A stretch of 64,000 bases of DNA from Dehalobacterium sp040766325 (GCA_040766325.1 JAXGQR010000006.1:109538-173537), one strand, 5' to 3'. Positions 1-9,021 are shown, counted from the first letter of the stretch. Made by a program: numbers and translations. The notes: a model not told the origin generated them from the sequence alone.

Positions 1-435
1 TTGATGTCTCTATTAGCTTGGTTTATTGGGAATACCATGTATGGCAAGGCCATGAGAGCTATATCCTTAGACCGGGATGCTTGCCGTTTAATGGGTATTA
101 ACGTAAATCAGATTGTAGCACTGACTTTTTTCATTGGGTCCTCCTTGGCTGCTGCCGGAGGTACCATGGCCGGTGTCTATTATGGCAGTATTCATTTTTT
201 CATGGGATTTGTCGTAGGGATTAAGGCTTTTACAGCGGCAGTGATTGGCGGCATTGGCAGTATCCCTGGTGCCATGGCCGGTGGCATGATTCTTGGGATG
301 CTGGAGGCAGCAGGTACTCAGGTTCCTTTTATCGGTTCCGAGTGGAAAGACGTTTTTGCTTTTGTACTGTTAATCTTGCTTTTGATCTTTAAACCCAATG
401 GGATTCTAGGAAAAACCGAGATTGAGAGGATGTAA
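1..435 (+). CDS. livH: Branched-chain amino acid ABC transporter permease LivH (3' part)
   Basis: This is the C-terminal 144 residues of a LivH-type inner-membrane permease; the 5' end lies outside the window. The fragment is strongly hydrophobic and contains the LivH stretch with RAISLDRDACRLMGI, a short cytoplasmic loop expected to contact the ATPases, followed by a Gly/Ala-rich AVIGGIGSIPGAMAGG segment and a last membrane helix. It ends just before livM, whose Shine-Dalgarno lies inside this gene, so the two are probably translationally coupled. With LivM it forms the channel for leucine/isoleucine/valine or related amino acids or amides; substrate cannot be told from sequence. The family call is secure. 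Confidence 0.93.
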   Translation: MMSLLAWFIGNTMYGKAMRAISLDRDACRLMGINVNQIVALTFFIGSSLAAAGGTMAGVYYGSIHFFMGFVVGIKAFTAAVIGGIGSIPGAMAGGMILGMLEAAGTQVPFIGSEWKDVFAFVLLILLLIFKPNGILGKTEIERM

Positions 436-439
436 TGGA

Positions 440-1468
440 ATGAATACAAAAAAAGAAAACGTTGCTTCAATAAAACAAATTGACTCCGGAACCTGTGCGG
501 CGCCTCGTTCCAAAAATCCCCTGGGGCGTATCATGGATCAAATATTTGAAGCTATGGATAATGTCAAGATCAAATTTGCCGTACTGGCAATTTTGTGCCT
601 GCTGGTGGTGGTGTTACCCTTGGTTTCCAATATTTATGTGATGGAGGTCATGACCAACGCCTTTTTCTATATGATCTTGTGCCTTGGTTTAAATATTACC
701 GTTGGATATTGCGGTCTCCTGAATCTGGGCAATGCGGCCTTTTTTGCTTTCGGTGCGTACACCACCGGGATTTTAATGAAGATGGGAATCAGCTTCTGGC
801 TGACGATTCCTGCTGCGATGGTGATTTCCATCATTGTCGCCTGTATCATTGGCGGACCGACCTTAAAGTTAAGAAGCGACTATTTGGCCATTGTCACCTT
901 AGGGTTTGGAGAAATCACACGTTTATTGGCGCGTAATTTAGATATTACAGGCGGAGCCAGCGGATTAGTGGGGATTCCCCGGCCTGAGTTTTTTGGCATG
1001 AAGCTTTTTCTTAATATACATTTTTATTATACCTTCTTTATTCTGGTCATCGTGGCCATCATCATTGCTCAGCGCCTTCATCGATCCAGATTTGGCCGGG
1101 CCCTGGAGTATATCAGGGAAGATGAGGATGCGGCGGAAGCAATGGGCATTAACACGGTAAGGTTTAAGCTACTTGCTTATATCGTAGGATCTCTTTTTGC
1201 CGGGGTGGCCGGATCTTTCTATGCTATCAAAATGACGGCGGTTTCACCGGAATCCTTTCTCTTTACCCAATCGGCCAATGTCCTTCTGGCGGTTGTATTA
1301 GGCGGTATGGGGAAAATTCAGGGTGCTTTGCTGGGTGCTTTTTTCCTGGTGCTGTTTCCAGAGGTCTTTCGTTCCATTGGAGAAACGAGAATGCTCTTCT
1401 TTGGGATTGTCTTGGTGTTCGTCATGATTTTCCGACCCCAGGGCTTGTGGCCGGAACGTAAGAGTTAG
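440..1468 (+). CDS. livM: Branched-chain amino acid ABC transporter permease LivM
   Basis: This 342-residue integral-membrane permease pairs with LivH. About eight to nine hydrophobic segments start near residue 35, after a charged cytoplasmic N-terminus. Family hallmarks include LNITVGYCGLLNLGNAAFFAFGA-type sequence around residues 80-105 and the cytoplasmic loop with ALEYIREDEDAAEAMGI near residue 225, the ATPase-contact motif. The open frame extends upstream to 422, but the ATG at 440 has AGAGGA at 425-430 and gives a normal-length protein, so 440 is preferred. livG follows after a 48-base gap. Inner-membrane location is inferred from hydrophobicity and family. Confidence 0.95.
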   Translation: MNTKKENVASIKQIDSGTCAAPRSKNPLGRIMDQIFEAMDNVKIKFAVLAILCLLVVVLPLVSNIYVMEVMTNAFFYMILCLGLNITVGYCGLLNLGNAAFFAFGAYTTGILMKMGISFWLTIPAAMVISIIVACIIGGPTLKLRSDYLAIVTLGFGEITRLLARNLDITGGASGLVGIPRPEFFGMKLFLNIHFYYTFFILVIVAIIIAQRLHRSRFGRALEYIREDEDAAEAMGINTVRFKLLAYIVGSLFAGVAGSFYAIKMTAVSPESFLFTQSANVLLAVVLGGMGKIQGALLGAFFLVLFPEVFRSIGETRMLFFGIVLVFVMIFRPQGLWPERKS

Positions 1469-1516
1469 CAACTGTAACCCTTAAGAAACCATCAAAGAGA
1501 AAAGGACGAGGTGCAT

Positions 1517-2293
1517 ATGAACATTCTTGAGGTAAAGAACTTAACCTTAAATTTTGGCGGTGTCATGGCGGTTAATAACCTTAGTTTTGAGGTCGAGGAG
1601 CATTCTATTACCAGCTTAATTGGCCCCAATGGAGCGGGAAAAACATCAGCCTTTAATTGTTTGACCGGCTTTTATAAGCCGACTTCAGGGGAGATTACTT
1701 TTTTGGGGGAAAGTATCCGTCACAAAAAACCTCATATCATTACCGGTATGGGTATGGCCCGCACCTTTCAAAATTTACGCTTATTCAAAAATATGACAGT
1801 TATGGAAAATGTTATGTCCGGAATGCATTGTCGCAGCATATCGGGAATTGGTCGGGCGATTGCGCGCTCGCCTTTCCAGCGATCAGAAGAGAAGAGAATT
1901 AAGGAATTCTCAGAAGAATGTCTTGATTTTGTAGGGATTTTGGACAAAAAAGATCGATGTGCCAAGAATTTGCCTTACGGGGATCAACGTAGAGTAGAAT
2001 GGGCCCGGGCTTTAGCGACCCAGCCCAAGCTACTACTTTTGGATGAACCTGCGGCAGGCTTAAACCATGATGAAAAACAACAATTGATGGACTTAATTCG
2101 CAAAATAAGGGACCAAAGAGATATTACCATTTTTTTAATCGAGCATAATATGGAGCTCATTATGAAGATTTCAGAAAAAATTGTTGTTATTGATTATGGC
2201 AAGAAAATTGCCGAAGGTGTTGCAGAAGATATTCAAAAGAATCCTCTGGTAATTGAGGCATATCTCGGGAAGGAGGATGATGAAGCAATATGA
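1517..2293 (+). CDS. livG: Branched-chain amino acid ABC transporter ATP-binding protein LivG
   Basis: This ABC ATPase of about 258 residues energises the LivHM permease. Walker A GPNGAGKT lies near residues 36-43, the family-typical degenerate signature LPYGDQRR near 150, and Walker B LLLLDEPAAGLNHDE just after; the degenerate signature is characteristic of LivG rather than LivF. A GTG at 1511 is also in frame, but the ATG at 1517 is better placed behind GAGG at 1508-1511. The gene ends in TGA overlapping the livF start (ATGA), indicating translational coupling. This also shows that UGA is a normal stop in this organism. Confidence 0.96.
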   Translation: MNILEVKNLTLNFGGVMAVNNLSFEVEEHSITSLIGPNGAGKTSAFNCLTGFYKPTSGEITFLGESIRHKKPHIITGMGMARTFQNLRLFKNMTVMENVMSGMHCRSISGIGRAIARSPFQRSEEKRIKEFSEECLDFVGILDKKDRCAKNLPYGDQRRVEWARALATQPKLLLLDEPAAGLNHDEKQQLMDLIRKIRDQRDITIFLIEHNMELIMKISEKIVVIDYGKKIAEGVAEDIQKNPLVIEAYLGKEDDEAI

Positions 2294-3006
2294 GTGAAAT
2301 CGTTCTTTCCCTTGAAGGGGTAGAAACATATTACGGCAAGATTCATGCGTTAAGAGGAATTAATATCACCGTTGAAAAAGGCCAAATTGTAACCCTTCTG
2401 GGTTCTAACGGTGCGGGCAAAAGCACGACACTAAAAACCATTTCCGCACTGATTTATGCCTCCGCAGGTAAGATCCAGTTTATGGGCCGGGATATTACCT
2501 CGGAAGCTCCTCATAAAATCGTGGAAATGGGTTTAATTCACGTTCCCGAGGGCAGACATATTTTTAAGGATTTAACGGTCAAGGAAAACTTGGAGTTAGG
2601 TTCCTTTACCCTCAAGGACGACAAGGAAAGAAAACGCAGAATGGATCGGGTTTTTGAGCGTTTTCCCCGTCTCAAGGAAAGATGGAAACAGGATGGAGGT
2701 ACCCTTTCCGGGGGCGAACAGCAGATGTTGGCCATTGGTCGTGCATTGATGACGGAACCGAAGCTGCTCCTTTTGGATGAGCCTTCCATGGGATTGGCCC
2801 CTGTTATCGTGCAAGAAATCGGGCAGATTATTAAAAGTTTAAATGAAGAAGGGACAACAATTCTCTTGGTGGAGCAGAACGCAAAAATGGCTCTGAAGCT
2901 GGCGCACTATGGTTATGTTATTGACACCGGAGCCATCGTGATGGAAGACAATAGCCGTAATTTGCGGGAAAATGAAAGTATTGTCAAAGCTTATCTAGGT
3001 GGGTAA
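2290..3006 (+). CDS. livF: Branched-chain amino acid ABC transporter ATP-binding protein LivF
   Basis: This 238-residue ABC ATPase is the second nucleotide-binding subunit of the Liv transporter. Walker A GSNGAGKST is near residues 37-45, the signature LSGGEQQM near 138, Walker B LLLLDEPSMGL near 160, and the switch histidine region is replaced by VEQNAKMAL as usual in LivF. The start overlaps the livG stop by four bases. It is the last transporter gene; a GntR regulator starts 14 bases downstream, so the regulator probably belongs to the same transcript. Confidence 0.96.
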   Translation: MSEIVLSLEGVETYYGKIHALRGINITVEKGQIVTLLGSNGAGKSTTLKTISALIYASAGKIQFMGRDITSEAPHKIVEMGLIHVPEGRHIFKDLTVKENLELGSFTLKDDKERKRRMDRVFERFPRLKERWKQDGGTLSGGEQQMLAIGRALMTEPKLLLLDEPSMGLAPVIVQEIGQIIKSLNEEGTTILLVEQNAKMALKLAHYGYVIDTGAIVMEDNSRNLRENESIVKAYLGG

Positions 3007-3020
3007 AATCCAAAAATTAA

Positions 3021-3758
3021 GTGGTGAGGGAATTGGTATTTGAGACGATTCAACGGAGTACTACGCCCCTGATGATTGTCGATCAAATTCTGAAACATAT
3101 GGAAACCGGCAACTTGAAGCCAGGGGATAAGTTACCTTCTGAGCGAGAATTATGCAAAATGTTTGGTGTGGGACGGTCCTCTGTACGAGAAGCAATCAGA
3201 GCTTTGGTGGTCAAAGGTAACTTAGAGGTTATCCAGGGAAAAGGTACCTTTTTATGCCAAGGGGGAAATACCAATGCTCAAGATTATCTTTTAGAGAGTG
3301 ACTTTGGAGGCATGCCTGTTTTTGATATTATGGAAGCCAGACAAATGTTGGAAATTAACATTGTCCGTTTGGCGGCAGAACGAGCGGATAAAACCGATAT
3401 CCGATATATGCACCAGGCGATTGATCGCATGGCAGCCAGTAAGGACGCCAAGGATTTTTATGAAGCGGATTTAGAATTTCATCAAGTTCTGGCAGAATCC
3501 ACAGGAAATCAAGCTATTCGAGAGATGTTAAATGTCATCATGAAGATGGGTCATAATTATTGTTGCAATTTTGTCGTTGTTTCTGAAAAAGGAAAAGAAA
3601 AATCCATTTCTACTGCCCGCCAGGTGGCCAATTTAGTTGCTCAGGGGGAAGGGGATCAGGCGGCGGCAGTGATGATGGATCATTTAAAGATAATCTATTC
3701 CAAAATGAAAGGCGCTCTTTTAGATGTAGATAAAAGCGAAAGGGATGCAGATAAATAG
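3021..3758 (+). CDS. FadR/GntR-family transcriptional regulator (FCD domain)
   Basis: This 245-residue regulator has an N-terminal winged helix-turn-helix (about residues 15-80, with LKPGDKLPSERELCKMFGVG, a GntR signature) and a C-terminal all-helical FCD ligand domain (about 95-225) with the acidic and histidine residues (D, H, H) typical of metal-assisted carboxylate binding. FadR-subfamily proteins usually repress catabolic or transport genes in response to small organic acids or amino acids. Its position directly after livF suggests control of the liv operon, an inference. The GTG at 3021 is used here; GTG 3024 is equally possible and no Shine-Dalgarno clearly decides. Confidence 0.88.
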   Translation: MVRELVFETIQRSTTPLMIVDQILKHMETGNLKPGDKLPSERELCKMFGVGRSSVREAIRALVVKGNLEVIQGKGTFLCQGGNTNAQDYLLESDFGGMPVFDIMEARQMLEINIVRLAAERADKTDIRYMHQAIDRMAASKDAKDFYEADLEFHQVLAESTGNQAIREMLNVIMKMGHNYCCNFVVVSEKGKEKSISTARQVANLVAQGEGDQAAAVMMDHLKIIYSKMKGALLDVDKSERDADK

Positions 3759-3783
3759 TGAAAAATCGGAGTAAACGATTCAA

Positions 3784-4194
3784 ATGAAGAGAATTTTTTT
3801 AATTATATTCATTTTGGGTATCTGTATGTCACTGGGGATTTACTTTATGCAGATGCGTACTGCTCAGGAAATGAAGATACCTGAGCTCACCCAGGAAGAG
3901 TTACTGGAAAAAATTCAGTCCGGCGTAGCATTCTATGTTTATTTTTATTCACCCACCTGTACCGACTGCATTGCATCAGAGCCTTTTCTTGCCGAAGCTG
4001 TTAAAAACCTTAAGATAAATATGGTAAAATTGGATTTGGCAAAAAATGATTATGCTCGGACCACCTTCGACCTTCCCGGGACCCCTACCATCTTATATTA
4101 TCAGAACGGTGAATTGGTCACCGGGATTAGCGGAGCTATGGAGACAGTGGGGGCATATGAGGAATTTTTTCTGGAAACAGGTGAAGGACAATGA
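3784..4194 (+). CDS. Membrane-anchored thioredoxin-like protein
   Basis: This 136-residue protein has one N-terminal membrane segment or signal anchor (about residues 2-20) followed by a thioredoxin fold. The redox motif CTDC sits in YSPTCTDCIASEP (about residues 59-62) and the cis-proline motif LPGTPTILYY follows near residue 97, so both active-site features are intact. It is presumably an extracytoplasmic thiol-disulfide protein. Its stop overlaps the start of a MauE-like membrane protein by ATGA, an arrangement known for membrane redox relay pairs. The partner substrate is unknown. Confidence 0.85.
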   Translation: MKRIFLIIFILGICMSLGIYFMQMRTAQEMKIPELTQEELLEKIQSGVAFYVYFYSPTCTDCIASEPFLAEAVKNLKINMVKLDLAKNDYARTTFDLPGTPTILYYQNGELVTGISGAMETVGAYEEFFLETGEGQ

Positions 4195-4595
4195 TTTTTC
4201 GCTTCTTCCTGGCTATCATCTATTTATATGCCGGTGGCAGCAAGATTTTTTACCCCATGTTCTTTCAAAGAACGATTTTAGCGTACTATCCGATCCCGGA
4301 ATGGGTTGCATTTTTGATTGCCATTTTCTTACCCTGGCTGGAAATATTAGCAGCCTTAGCTTTGTTGCTGAATTTTCAAACAAAATATGCCGCCGGTTTT
4401 CTTTTTGGTCTCTCCTTGCTATTTTTCAGCCAGATGGTACTCAATTTTAACCATCTTTTACCTTATGGTTGTGGTTGTTTTGGCTTTGGTGACCCTGAAA
4501 GAATCACTCTTTATCATGTGGGGCGGGATTTATTAATTACCGTGTTGGCGGCCATTGTCTGGCGCAAATCCCGGATTAAGCATAACTTCTCCTGA
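4191..4595 (+). CDS. MauE/DoxX-like redox-associated membrane protein
   Basis: This 134-residue protein has four predicted membrane helices: residues 2-16, 37-60, 65-85 and 107-123. The short loop GCGCFGFGD (about residues 92-100) matches the Cys-containing motif of MauE-type proteins, which pass electrons across the membrane to thioredoxin-like partners. The preceding gene encodes just such a thioredoxin-like protein and overlaps it by four bases. A strong terminator follows at 4618, closing a two-gene unit. MauE-like is preferred over generic DoxX because of the CGCFG motif. Confidence 0.8.
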   Translation: MIFRFFLAIIYLYAGGSKIFYPMFFQRTILAYYPIPEWVAFLIAIFLPWLEILAALALLLNFQTKYAAGFLFGLSLLFFSQMVLNFNHLLPYGCGCFGFGDPERITLYHVGRDLLITVLAAIVWRKSRIKHNFS

Positions 4596-4617
4596 TGGCG
4601 GGAACCATGTTTCTTTG

Positions 4618-4650
4618 AACCTTCTGTTTATTAAACAGAAGGTTTTTTAT
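4618..4650 (+). terminator. Rho-independent terminator after the thioredoxin/MauE pair
   Basis: A perfect 12-bp inverted repeat (AACCTTCTGTTT at 4618-4629 pairing with 4633-4644) has a 3-base loop and runs into a T-rich tail. It lies 23 bases after the MauE-like stop and separates this unit from ftsE. Confidence 0.9.
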
Positions 4651-4777
4651 ATTTAAAAAGGATTTTGCTGCTTTGTGTCGAAATAAAATACGTGATTGTC
4701 ATATAAACAAAAATTAAGACAAATAATGGGACAACCCTATTTATAACAAAAAACGGTATATCAGGGGTGAAAATTCA

Positions 4778-5485
4778 TTGATTATTCAAATGGCAGGAGT
4801 GAGCAAAACATACAATAATAATGTTCCTGCCCTGACAAATATTGATCTTAATATCGACAAGGGAGAATTTGTCTTTATCATCGGACCCAGCGGTGCCGGT
4901 AAATCAACTTTGATGCGTTTGTTATTCAGAGAGGAATTGCCTTCCTCAGGACAAATTTACATTGGTGGGCGGAGTATCCTGCGTTTGAATCGCAAAGAAA
5001 TTGCCCGCTTAAGAAGAAGCATTGGCGTTGTTTTTCAGGATTTTAGATTGTTACCTAATTTAAGTGTCTACGATAACGTTGCTTTTGCCTTAAGGGTCAC
5101 GGAATGTTCTAAGGACAGGATTTGTCAACGGGTTCCTGAGGTACTTGAATTAGTCGGTTTAAGCCATAAAACAGATGCCCTGCCTACAGAATTGTCCGGC
5201 GGGGAACAACAAAGAGTTGCTGTGGCACGAGCGATTGTTAATAAACCGGTAGTGCTCATTGCCGATGAGCCCACAGGGAATCTTGATCCGGAAACCTCCT
5301 GGGGATTAATGGAGTTATTTGAAAAAATCAGTCAAACGGGGACAACTATTCTGGTAGCTACCCACGCAAAAGAAATTGTAAACAAAATGAAAAAGAGGGT
5401 GCTTGTTTTAGAACGCGGCATCTTGATTCGTGACGACATGGAGGGTGGTTATCATGAAACTAAGAACGATAGGCTACTTCTTTAA
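4778..5485 (+). CDS. ftsE: Cell division ABC transporter ATP-binding protein FtsE
   Basis: This 235-residue ATPase powers the FtsEX complex, which transmits ATP hydrolysis across the membrane to activate peptidoglycan hydrolases during division or sporulation. Walker A GPSGAGKST (about residues 35-43), signature LSGGEQQR (about 138-145), Walker B VLIADEPTGNLDP and a switch histidine (ATHAKE) are all present. The TTG start at 4778 is supported by AGGGGTG at 4763-4769 with eight-base spacing. The 3' end overlaps the true ftsX start at 5454. An M23 hydrolase and S41 protease follow, the usual FtsEX neighbourhood in Firmicutes. Confidence 0.96.
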   Translation: MIIQMAGVSKTYNNNVPALTNIDLNIDKGEFVFIIGPSGAGKSTLMRLLFREELPSSGQIYIGGRSILRLNRKEIARLRRSIGVVFQDFRLLPNLSVYDNVAFALRVTECSKDRICQRVPEVLELVGLSHKTDALPTELSGGEQQRVAVARAIVNKPVVLIADEPTGNLDPETSWGLMELFEKISQTGTTILVATHAKEIVNKMKKRVLVLERGILIRDDMEGGYHETKNDRLLL

Positions 5486-6338
5486 AGAAGCGATGCTATC
5501 TTTAAAAAGAAATGGCTGGATGAGTGTTGCCTCTATTGCAACCGTGGCCATTTCCTTGTTTGTGTGCGGAGTGTTTTTACTCTTAGTATTAAATATTAAT
5601 AACATGGCTTATCATATTGAATCAAGTATTGAAATTTCGGCTTTTTTTCAAGATGATGCCACCGAGGAAGAAATCTCGGAGATTAAAAAGCAAATTGAAT
5701 CCTATCCTGGGGTAAGCGAGGTCACCTTAATTAGCAGTGAGGAGGCTTTAAACGCCCTGAAAAAGGAGTTTGGCGAGCGCCGAGAATTATTAGATCATTT
5801 AGAATATAACCCTTTACCTAATTACTTAGTCGTTAAAACTAAGACTGCAGAAGATGTGGTTCCGGTGGCTCAGTCTTTGGAAAATACCGACTATTTTCAA
5901 AAAGTGCGTTACGGTCAGGGTTTTGTGGAAAAACTTGTCTCCTTAATTAATTGGATACGCCTTTTAGGAGGAGGTGTTATCTTGCTCCTAGGACTGGCCG
6001 CCGTGGTTTTGGTGGCGATTACCATCCGCTTAACTGTTTATGCCCGTAGAAAAGAAATTACGATTATGAAGTATGTAGGAGCCACAGACTGGTTTATCCG
6101 TTGGCCATTCTTTTTAGAAGGAGTTTTCCTGGGATTAATCGGATCTTTGATCGCCGTTACACTATTATATTGGGTTTACTCCTCGCTGCTTGATAACATT
6201 AGTGTTACATTGGCCTTTATTAAGTTAATCAGTGCACCTGATTTATTATTGAAAATTAGCTTAGGGATGATCCTGGTCGGGGTTTCCCTAGGTGCCATAG
6301 GAAGTGTCATCTCTTTACGCAAATTCTTAAAAGTTTAA
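5454..6338 (+). CDS. ftsX: Cell division permease-like protein FtsX
   Basis: This 294-residue membrane protein is the FtsE partner. It has one N-terminal helix (about residues 20-45), an extracytoplasmic domain (about 50-160) that binds the hydrolase activator, and three C-terminal helices (about 170-290) including a conserved EITIMKYVGATDWFIRWPF cytoplasmic segment. The reading frame is open from 5430, but the ATG at 5454 lies behind GGAGGGTGG (5440-5448) and starts with the family-typical MKLRTIGYFFKEA. FtsX-type proteins do not transport; they couple ATP turnover to wall hydrolysis. Confidence 0.95.
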   Translation: MKLRTIGYFFKEAMLSLKRNGWMSVASIATVAISLFVCGVFLLLVLNINNMAYHIESSIEISAFFQDDATEEEISEIKKQIESYPGVSEVTLISSEEALNALKKEFGERRELLDHLEYNPLPNYLVVKTKTAEDVVPVAQSLENTDYFQKVRYGQGFVEKLVSLINWIRLLGGGVILLLGLAAVVLVAITIRLTVYARRKEITIMKYVGATDWFIRWPFFLEGVFLGLIGSLIAVTLLYWVYSSLLDNISVTLAFIKLISAPDLLLKISLGMILVGVSLGAIGSVISLRKFLKV

Positions 6339-6355
6339 TATAAGGGGGTAAAAAT

Positions 6356-7510
6356 GTGCTTTGGTTGCGGGGTCGCAGGATTGTTGCAGGTATCGTGGTA
6401 ACGGGTTTTATCCTGACAACAGGTTTATTGCCTGCTTATGGAGATCAATTGACGAGTTTTAAGAAGAAACAGCAGAACTTGAAGCAGCAAATCTCAGAGC
6501 AAAAGGAAACCCTAAAGGAAAAGGAAAGTCAAAGAAAAAATTATGTCGGTCAACTGAATCAATTGGAAGATGAAATGGACCTTATTCAGTCTGAATTAAA
6601 TACTCTGACCGAGCAACTAAAAGATGCGGAGAAAAAGGTGGCCCAATCTACCGAAGAATTAAGAAAATCGGAAGAGGAATTGGCCGAACGCATGGATCTT
6701 TTTAGTCAGCTGGTGAAAGAGGTTTATTTGAATGGTCAGGTATCCTATTTGGAAGTGGCCTTTGATGCGACCAGTTTCAGTGATTTATTAACGCGGTTCG
6801 ATTTGATGGAGAAACTGGTGGAGCAGGATGTGGAAATCTTAAATCGGGTGGAGGCCCAGATCAAAGAGGTCGAGGCCAAGAAAGCCCAATTGGAAAAGGA
6901 AAGAAATGAAATTGTTCGCATTCAACGATCTACAAAAAGAAAAGAGCAGGATCTGGCCTCACGACAGCAGGAAAAAAGACAATGGATTGCTCGGATTGAA
7001 GAAGATAAAAAGCAGATAGAAAAAGCCCTCAATGAGATGGAGCGTAATTCTAACCAATTGGCCGCTCAGATTAATAAAATTCAGCAGGAGCGGATGGCAA
7101 AATCTGGATCTAAGTTTAACGGGGTATTTTCCTGGCCCACCCCTGGGTATACCAGGATTACCTCGGACTATGGTTATCGGATTCACCCTGTATTAAAAAC
7201 AAAAAGGATGCATACAGGGATTGATATTGGCGCACCCTCCGGTACCAGTATTAAGGCGGTAGCTAAGGGCACCGTTATTTATGCCGGCTGGTTGGGGGCC
7301 TATGGCAACGCCGTGGTGATTGATCATGGAGGGGGGATCTCTTCTATGTATGCCCATCAATCCCGCATCTCGGTTTCCGTAGATGAGGATGTGAAAAAAG
7401 GTGATACAGTAGGCAAGGTAGGAAGCACCGGATGGAGCACCGGACCTCATTTACACTTTGAGGTACGCAAAAATGGTAATCCTATTAATCCTTGGAACTA
7501 CCTAAAATAG
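6356..7510 (+). CDS. EnvC-like M23 peptidoglycan hydrolase with coiled coil
   Basis: This 384-residue secreted protein has an N-terminal signal sequence (about residues 1-30), a long charged coiled coil (about 35-255, Gln/Lys/Glu heptads) and a C-terminal LytM/M23 domain (about 275-384). The zinc ligands of a catalytically active M23 enzyme are visible: MHTGIDIGAP (H and D) and HLHFEVR (HxH). It therefore probably cuts peptidoglycan itself, unlike E. coli EnvC, which lost the ligands. The GTG start at 6356 follows AAGGGGG; an ATG two bases earlier is out of frame. Placement after ftsEX predicts control by that complex. Confidence 0.92.
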   Translation: MLWLRGRRIVAGIVVTGFILTTGLLPAYGDQLTSFKKKQQNLKQQISEQKETLKEKESQRKNYVGQLNQLEDEMDLIQSELNTLTEQLKDAEKKVAQSTEELRKSEEELAERMDLFSQLVKEVYLNGQVSYLEVAFDATSFSDLLTRFDLMEKLVEQDVEILNRVEAQIKEVEAKKAQLEKERNEIVRIQRSTKRKEQDLASRQQEKRQWIARIEEDKKQIEKALNEMERNSNQLAAQINKIQQERMAKSGSKFNGVFSWPTPGYTRITSDYGYRIHPVLKTKRMHTGIDIGAPSGTSIKAVAKGTVIYAGWLGAYGNAVVIDHGGGISSMYAHQSRISVSVDEDVKKGDTVGKVGSTGWSTGPHLHFEVRKNGNPINPWNYLK

Positions 7511-7537
7511 AATTAATGTTACCCTTAATGTAGACCC

Positions 7538-7566
7538 AAAAGGCACTACCAAAGTGCCTTTTGTTG
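7538..7566 (+). terminator. Rho-independent terminator after the M23 gene
   Basis: A 10-bp inverted repeat (AAAAGGCACT, 7538-7547, with AGTGCCTTTT, 7553-7562) has a five-base loop and ends in TTTTGTT. It terminates the ftsEX-M23 transcript before the S41 protease. Confidence 0.85.
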
Positions 7567-7708
7567 CGTTATAATCAGATAAAGGTATGATGATTAAGAT
7601 TGTTAATTTTTTCATTAATAATTAAGCCCCCTAGTTCATATCATGATCTTAGATATTCTATAAGGTTAATCCTTGGGAAGGTTGAACCGATTTGAGGAGG
7701 ATGTATTA

Positions 7709-8884
7709 GTGTCTAAAAAACGAGGATTTATAGCTGGCCTGGCAACAGGATGTGCCCTGACTGCCGGCCTTTTACTACTATTGGTGACGATGAATTTCTG
7801 GCACTTAGGAAACGGTGTTAAGACCGTATCCTTACTTAAGACAAGGGCTTTAGAGCCTGTAGCTGCCGTTGAATTGGTGGATGGTGCCATGAAAGGCATG
7901 GTGGAATCCCTGGATGATCCTTATTCTGTCTACTTAGCACCGGAGGAGTATGAATCTCTTCAAACCAGTATGAAAGGGACTTACGGCGGTTTAGGCATTT
8001 ATGTGGGCATTTCCCCAGAGACCAAAAAAATAACGGTTATGGCACCCATCAAAGGCACTCCGGCGGCCGAAGCAGGGATTAAACCCGGAGATGAAATCTG
8101 GGAAATTAACGGGCAAGATGCCACGGAAATGGACATCAATACTGCAGTTGCTTTGATGAAGGGAGAAGCGGGAACACAGGTAACCCTTGGCATCAAAGGA
8201 CCTAAGGAGGAGACCCTGAGCCAGGTTTTCCTTACGCGGGAGATCATTGAGATACCTTCCGTGGAAGGAATGATGCTGGAGGAGTATCCTGGGCTGGCTT
8301 ATGTCAGTATTTCCATGTTCAATGATATGACGGGAAACGAACTCCGGGAAACCATTGAAACCTTAAGGTCGGAAAACGATTGCCGGGGATTGATCCTGGA
8401 TTTACGCAATAACCCGGGAGGGTCTCTAAATGCGGCTGTAGAAGCGGGAAGTCTTTTTGTGCCTGAGGGTGAGCCGGTGGTTTGGCTGGTAGATAAATCC
8501 CGTACAGAGGAATTTATTTCACAAGGTCCCCTGCTGGATTTGCCTTTGGTCGTGCTCATCAATAATGGGAGTGCCAGCGCGGCGGAAATTTTAGCCGGTG
8601 CCGTTAAAGATGTTCAGGCGGGTACTTTGGTAGGAGAGACCAGCTTTGGGAAGGGGATCGTGCAAAGTGTTTTTGAAATCGGCGATGGGGCAGCCATAAA
8701 ATTGACTACTGCCCAATATTTGACTCCCCATAAGAATGACATTCATCAAAAGGGCATTGAGCCGGACGTGGAGTCATTTCTTCCGGACGGTACAGATCCT
8801 GCCGTAATTTACAATGTGGATCCTGAAGCCGACGCCCAATTAAAGAAAGGAATTGAGGTTTTACAAGCCCAAATTAATCAATAA
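7709..8884 (+). CDS. S41 family C-terminal processing peptidase (CtpA/CtpB-like)
   Basis: This 391-residue serine protease has an N-terminal membrane anchor (about residues 5-28), a PDZ domain (about 85-165) and an S41 catalytic domain. The Ser-Lys dyad is visible: Ser in NNGSASAAEI and Lys in GETSFGKGIVQS. Bacillus relatives CtpA and CtpB clip wall or sporulation-signalling proteins outside the membrane. The frame is open from 7673, but the GTG at 7709 follows a strong GAGGAGG (7694-7700) and begins directly at the anchor, so it is preferred. Target unknown; neighbours suggest wall remodelling. Confidence 0.92.
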   Translation: MSKKRGFIAGLATGCALTAGLLLLLVTMNFWHLGNGVKTVSLLKTRALEPVAAVELVDGAMKGMVESLDDPYSVYLAPEEYESLQTSMKGTYGGLGIYVGISPETKKITVMAPIKGTPAAEAGIKPGDEIWEINGQDATEMDINTAVALMKGEAGTQVTLGIKGPKEETLSQVFLTREIIEIPSVEGMMLEEYPGLAYVSISMFNDMTGNELRETIETLRSENDCRGLILDLRNNPGGSLNAAVEAGSLFVPEGEPVVWLVDKSRTEEFISQGPLLDLPLVVLINNGSASAAEILAGAVKDVQAGTLVGETSFGKGIVQSVFEIGDGAAIKLTTAQYLTPHKNDIHQKGIEPDVESFLPDGTDPAVIYNVDPEADAQLKKGIEVLQAQINQ

Positions 8885-8938
8885 GGGGAAGTACTTCTTG
8901 TATTTATCTGAATGATGGGATAGAATAAATTATCTAAA

Positions 8939-8964
8939 AAGACCACGGGAAATCCCGTGGTCTT
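8939..8964. terminator. Palindromic hairpin, possible terminator
   Basis: A near-perfect inverted repeat (GACCACGGGA, 8941-8950, with 8953-8962) lies between the S41 protease and the MFS gene. On the plus strand it is not followed by a proper T-run; on the minus strand it is followed by TTTTT, although no minus-strand gene is close by. Its role as a plus-strand terminator is therefore only possible. Confidence 0.45.
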
Positions 8965-9021
8965 CAGCGAATATGGACAGGCACTCGTGTACTTATTAGA
9001 TGGATAAGGAAGGAGACTTTT

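Noticed and set aside
4046..4450. 134-codon plus-strand frame overlapping the thioredoxin/MauE pair
   Set aside because: It is a shadow of two well-supported overlapping genes and has no ribosome site.
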